Shown in pieces: positions 6,008-7,961 of a DNA stretch of 7,961 bases; position 1 is the stretch's first letter; each line of letters starts with the position of its first letter. The stretch spans positions 1 through 7,961 of the forward strand of contig JAEYNO010000022.1 in the NCBI GenBank assembly GCA_023412515.1, given 5' to 3'. A program made the position numbers and the translations under genes. Under the pieces are notes generated by a model, which saw only the letters and a list, made by a program, of their open reading frames with translations, searched no databases and was not told where the DNA came from. The DNA is from Actinomycetes bacterium (lineage in GTDB: Bacteria; Actinomycetota; Actinomycetes; Actinomycetales; Cellulomonadaceae).

Positions 6008-6184
6008 GGTGGCGGAGTGCCGTCGCCGGCACCGCGGGCCCCCGGTCGAACCGCGCCGTCGCCGTGGTTCGGGTCGCCGAAACCGCCGGTGACGGGTGTG
6101 CGGCGCTCGTCGTCGCACGCCCTCGCAACCCCGCGCGCTCGCCTACCGTCGGCAGGACACCCCCCGTCCTGCCCTGGAGCAACC

Positions 6185-7336
6185 GTGCCCGCGTCCCGTT
6201 CCCAGCTGCGCCGGTGGCGCCGCAACCTCGCCGACGAGCGCGCCGAGGCCGCCGTCTACCGTGACCTCGCGAGCCGTCGCGTCGGCGAGGAGCGCGAGAT
6301 CCTGCTCGCGCTCGCGGAGGCCGAGCGCCGTCACGAGGCGCACTGGCTCGAGCTGCTGGGCGACCAGGTGGGCCCGCCCGCGCGCGGCGCGTGGCGCACG
6401 CGCGCGCTCGGGTGGCTGGCCCGGCGGTTCGGCTCGGTGTTCGTGCTCGCGCTCGCGCAGCGCGCCGAGGCGCGCTCGACGTACGGCTCGGACGCCGAGG
6501 CGACGCCCCGCATGGCCGCCGACGAGCAGATCCACGAGGAGGTCGTGCGCGGCCTCGCGATCCGGGGGCGGCAGCAGATCTCCGGCACGTTCCGCGCCGC
6601 GGTGTTCGGTGCGAACGACGGCCTGGTGTCGAACCTGGCGCTCGTGCTGGGCATCGGGGCGAGCGGCGTCTCGACCGGGACCGTGCTGCTGACGGGCCTC
6701 GCGGGTCTGCTCGCGGGCGCGCTGTCGATGGGCGCGGGGGAGTACGTGTCGGTCCGGTCGCAGCGCGAGCTGCTCGAGGCCTCGCGCCCCGACGCCGACG
6801 CGGCGGCCGCGCTGACGCACCTCGACGTCGACGCCAACGAGCTGTCGCTGGTCTACCGCGCGCGCGGCATGGCGGCCGACGAGGCGCAGGCGCGCGCCGA
6901 CGTCGTGCTGGCGTCGCTCGCGCACTGGGAGGCGCAGCGCGCCGTGACGGGGTCGCTGCTGCGCACGTCGACGACGCTGCCCGGCGGCGCCGACGCGCCC
7001 ACGCTCGCACCCGACGAGGCCGTCGCGCCGGCCCCGGAGCGGGACGAGCACGAGTCGATCGGCACCGCGTGGGGTGCCGCGATCGCGAGCTTCTGCTTCT
7101 TCGCGTCCGGTGCGCTGATCCCCGTCGTGCCGTACCTGCTGGGGGCCGAGGGGTTCACGGCCGTGCTGTGGTCGGCCGGGCTGGTCGGCGTCGCGCTGCT
7201 GGGCACGGGGTCGGTGGTCGGGCTGCTGTCGGGTGCGTCGCCGCTCAAGCGGGCGCTGCGCCAGCTGGCGATCGGGTTCGGGGCCGCGGCGGCCACCTAC
7301 GCGCTGGGGCTCGTGTTCGGCACGTCGGCGCTCTGA
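6185..7336 (+). CDS. ferritin-like/VIT1 fusion metal transporter (MbfA-like)
   Basis: A 383-residue two-domain membrane protein starting at GTG 6185, five bases after GGAG (6176-6179). The N-terminal part (about 8-125) is a rubrerythrin/ferritin-like helical bundle with carboxylate-histidine motifs expected for a di-metal site: ADERAE (Glu18, Glu21), ERRH (Glu47, His50) and ADEQIH (Glu114, His117). From about 137 it becomes a VIT1/CCC1 transporter: FGANDGLVSNLALVLGIG (141-158), LLAGALSMGAGEYVSVRSQ (175-193), a charged cytoplasmic section (about 194-290) rich in Asp/Glu, and C-terminal helices at about 296-318, 324-348 and 359-379. The family moves Fe(II) or Mn(II) out of the cytosol; rhizobial MbfA proteins with this fusion export iron and protect against peroxide. 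The metal here is inferred. All likely metal ligands appear intact. Confidence 0.92.
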   Translation: MPASRSQLRRWRRNLADERAEAAVYRDLASRRVGEEREILLALAEAERRHEAHWLELLGDQVGPPARGAWRTRALGWLARRFGSVFVLALAQRAEARSTYGSDAEATPRMAADEQIHEEVVRGLAIRGRQQISGTFRAAVFGANDGLVSNLALVLGIGASGVSTGTVLLTGLAGLLAGALSMGAGEYVSVRSQRELLEASRPDADAAAALTHLDVDANELSLVYRARGMAADEAQARADVVLASLAHWEAQRAVTGSLLRTSTTLPGGADAPTLAPDEAVAPAPERDEHESIGTAWGAAIASFCFFASGALIPVVPYLLGAEGFTAVLWSAGLVGVALLGTGSVVGLLSGASPLKRALRQLAIGFGAAAATYALGLVFGTSAL

Positions 7337-7340
7337 CGGG

Positions 7341-7352
7341 CCGGCGCGCCGG
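7341..7352. terminator. GC palindrome just after the ferritin-VIT gene stop
   Basis: CCGGCGCGCCGG is a perfect 12-bp palindrome starting five bases after the stop. It parallels the palindrome after the LLM gene. It lacks a T-run, so the terminator call is tentative. Confidence 0.25.
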
Positions 7353-7399
7353 GCTCGCGGCGTGCACGGCGCGACGGGCGGGCGTGCGCCGACCCTTCT

Positions 7400-7435
7400 T
7401 ACGACACCTGTAGTACGTTGACGACAGTTGTCGAA
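7400..7435. promoter_or_regulatory. paired BlaI/MecI/CopY-type operators
   Basis: Two inverted repeats share one layout. TACGACA-CC-TGTAGTA (7400-7415) has one mismatch between its arms, and CGACA-GT-TGTCG (7422-7433) is perfect in its arms. Both have the ACA-N2-TGT core typical of BlaI/CopY sites, and their centres are 20 bp apart, about two helical turns, so two dimers would bind the same face. They lie directly before the ribosome site (AGGAG, 7436-7440) of the BlaI-type gene, fitting autoregulation. The exact -10/-35 could not be fixed; TAGTAC (7411-7416), inside the first site, is a possible -10. Confidence 0.75.
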
Positions 7436-7446
7436 AGGAGACCGCC

Positions 7447-7830
7447 GTGCGACGCCTGCCCGACGCCGAGCTCGACGTCATGGACGTCCTGTGGTCCGCC
7501 ACCGGGCCGCTCACCACCCGCGCGGTGGTCGAGTCCGTGCCCGCCGACCGCGGGTGGAAGATCCAGACCGTCGCGACCCTGCTCGGCCGCCTCCAGGCCA
7601 AGGGCTTCGTGCGCTCGACGCGCACGGGCCGCGACCTGCACTACGTCGCCGAGGTCGGCCGCGACGAGTACCTCGCGTTCGAGACCGGCCGGTTCATGGA
7701 GCGGTTCCACCGCGGCAGCCTGCGCAGCCTGCTCGCGAGCTTCGCCGCCGACAGGCCCGTCGACGACGCCGAGCGGCGCGATCTCGAGGCGTGGCTCGAC
7801 GCGCGCGAGCGCGGCACGGACCGGCCGTGA
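7447..7830 (+). CDS. BlaI/MecI/CopY family transcriptional repressor
   Basis: A 127-residue winged-helix protein, the usual length for the family. GTG 7447 follows AGGAG with a 6-base gap and gives MRRLPDAELDVMDVLW, the standard N-terminus. The DNA-binding part has the family pattern GWKIQTVATLLGRLQAKGFV (36-55) and wing residues TGRDLHYVAEV (60-70). The C-terminal helices (about 72-122) form the dimerisation region. SerPhe at 98-99 sits near where BlaR1-type proteases cut BlaI (Asn101-Phe102 in Staphylococcus), so this repressor may also be inactivated by cleavage; that is inference. Its stop overlaps the GTG of the M56 peptidase gene in GTGA, indicating translational coupling. The paired operators upstream suggest it represses its own operon. 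Confidence 0.93.
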   Translation: MRRLPDAELDVMDVLWSATGPLTTRAVVESVPADRGWKIQTVATLLGRLQAKGFVRSTRTGRDLHYVAEVGRDEYLAFETGRFMERFHRGSLRSLLASFAADRPVDDAERRDLEAWLDARERGTDRP

Positions 7831-7961
7831 CCGCGCTCGCCGTCTGGCTCGCGGCCATGACCGCCGTCACCGGCGCGGCCCTGCTCGCCGACCGACGCTG
7901 GTCGGCGCGGCTGCGGCCGACCGTGCTCGCGGGTGCGTGGTTCGCGCTCGCGGTCGCGTGG
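7827..7961 (+). CDS. M56 (BlaR1/MecR1-type) membrane metallopeptidase, N-terminal fragment
   Basis: This opens at GTG 7827, sharing GTGA with the stop of the repressor gene, and runs to the window edge (45 codons). The visible sequence has two hydrophobic stretches, VTALAVWLAAMTAVTGAALL (1-20) and TVLAGAWFALAVAW (32-45), split by a basic loop (DRRWSARLR). That fits the start of an M56 peptidase, normally 300 or more residues with four or more helices and an HEXXH zinc site. The zinc motif is outside the window, so the call rests on the coupling to a BlaI-family gene, the most common partner, and on the membrane topology. It may sense cell-wall or copper stress and cleave the repressor. Confidence 0.7.
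   Translation, partial: MTALAVWLAAMTAVTGAALLADRRWSARLRPTVLAGAWFALAVAW

Noticed and set aside
6047..6071. Hairpin CGAACC/GGTTCG as terminator or operator
   Set aside because: Arms are only 6 bp with a 13-base loop; this is expected by chance in the intergenic sequence and has no T-run.
4656..7010. 784-codon open frame on the minus strand across the LLM and ferritin-VIT genes
   Set aside because: It is antisense to two clear genes with intact motifs. Its translation is Arg/Ala/Pro-rich low complexity, as expected from the shadow of GC-rich codons.

Overview
The window reads as chromosomal DNA of a very GC-rich actinobacterium. Coding regions use almost only G/C-ending codons, GTG starts are common, and there is an F420-type oxidoreductase. 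I would guess Micrococcales, perhaps Cellulomonadaceae, but that is inference from composition and gene types; no marker gene is present. No tRNA, rRNA, CRISPR array, transposase or phage gene was seen.

Layout from left to right: (1) the N-terminal, membrane-spanning part of a sensor histidine kinase on the minus strand, cut by the left edge; (2) a divergent gene for a five-helix membrane protein of unknown function; (3) a minus-strand HxlR-family redox regulator (YtfH/QorR-like), divergent from (4) an NmrA-like NAD(P)H:quinone oxidoreductase (QorB/YtfG-like), with a candidate operator between them; (5) a 637-bp non-coding stretch between two convergent genes, holding a partial tandem duplication of the qorB 3' end, two diverged copies of a long palindromic repeat, a third partial copy and a separate large hairpin; (6) a minus-strand Gfo/Idh/MocA-family oxidoreductase; (7) a 364-bp divergent intergenic region with four exact copies of a 20-bp direct repeat embedded in G-tracts; (8) an F420-dependent LLM-class oxidoreductase of the glucose-6-phosphate dehydrogenase-like family; (9) a ferritin-like/VIT1 fusion (MbfA-like iron or manganese transporter); (10) a BlaI/MecI/CopY repressor with two operator-like inverted repeats in its promoter region, translationally coupled to (11) the start of a BlaR1/MecR1-type M56 membrane metallopeptidase, cut by the right edge.

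Three small functional units stand out: the quinone/electrophile-responsive pair hxlR-qorB, the BlaI/M56 sensing pair, and the metal-handling ferritin-VIT fusion. All are known types. The least explained material is non-coding: the covarying palindromic repeats at 2937-3497 and the G-rich direct repeats at 4788-4948. I did not find a convincing new multi-gene system.
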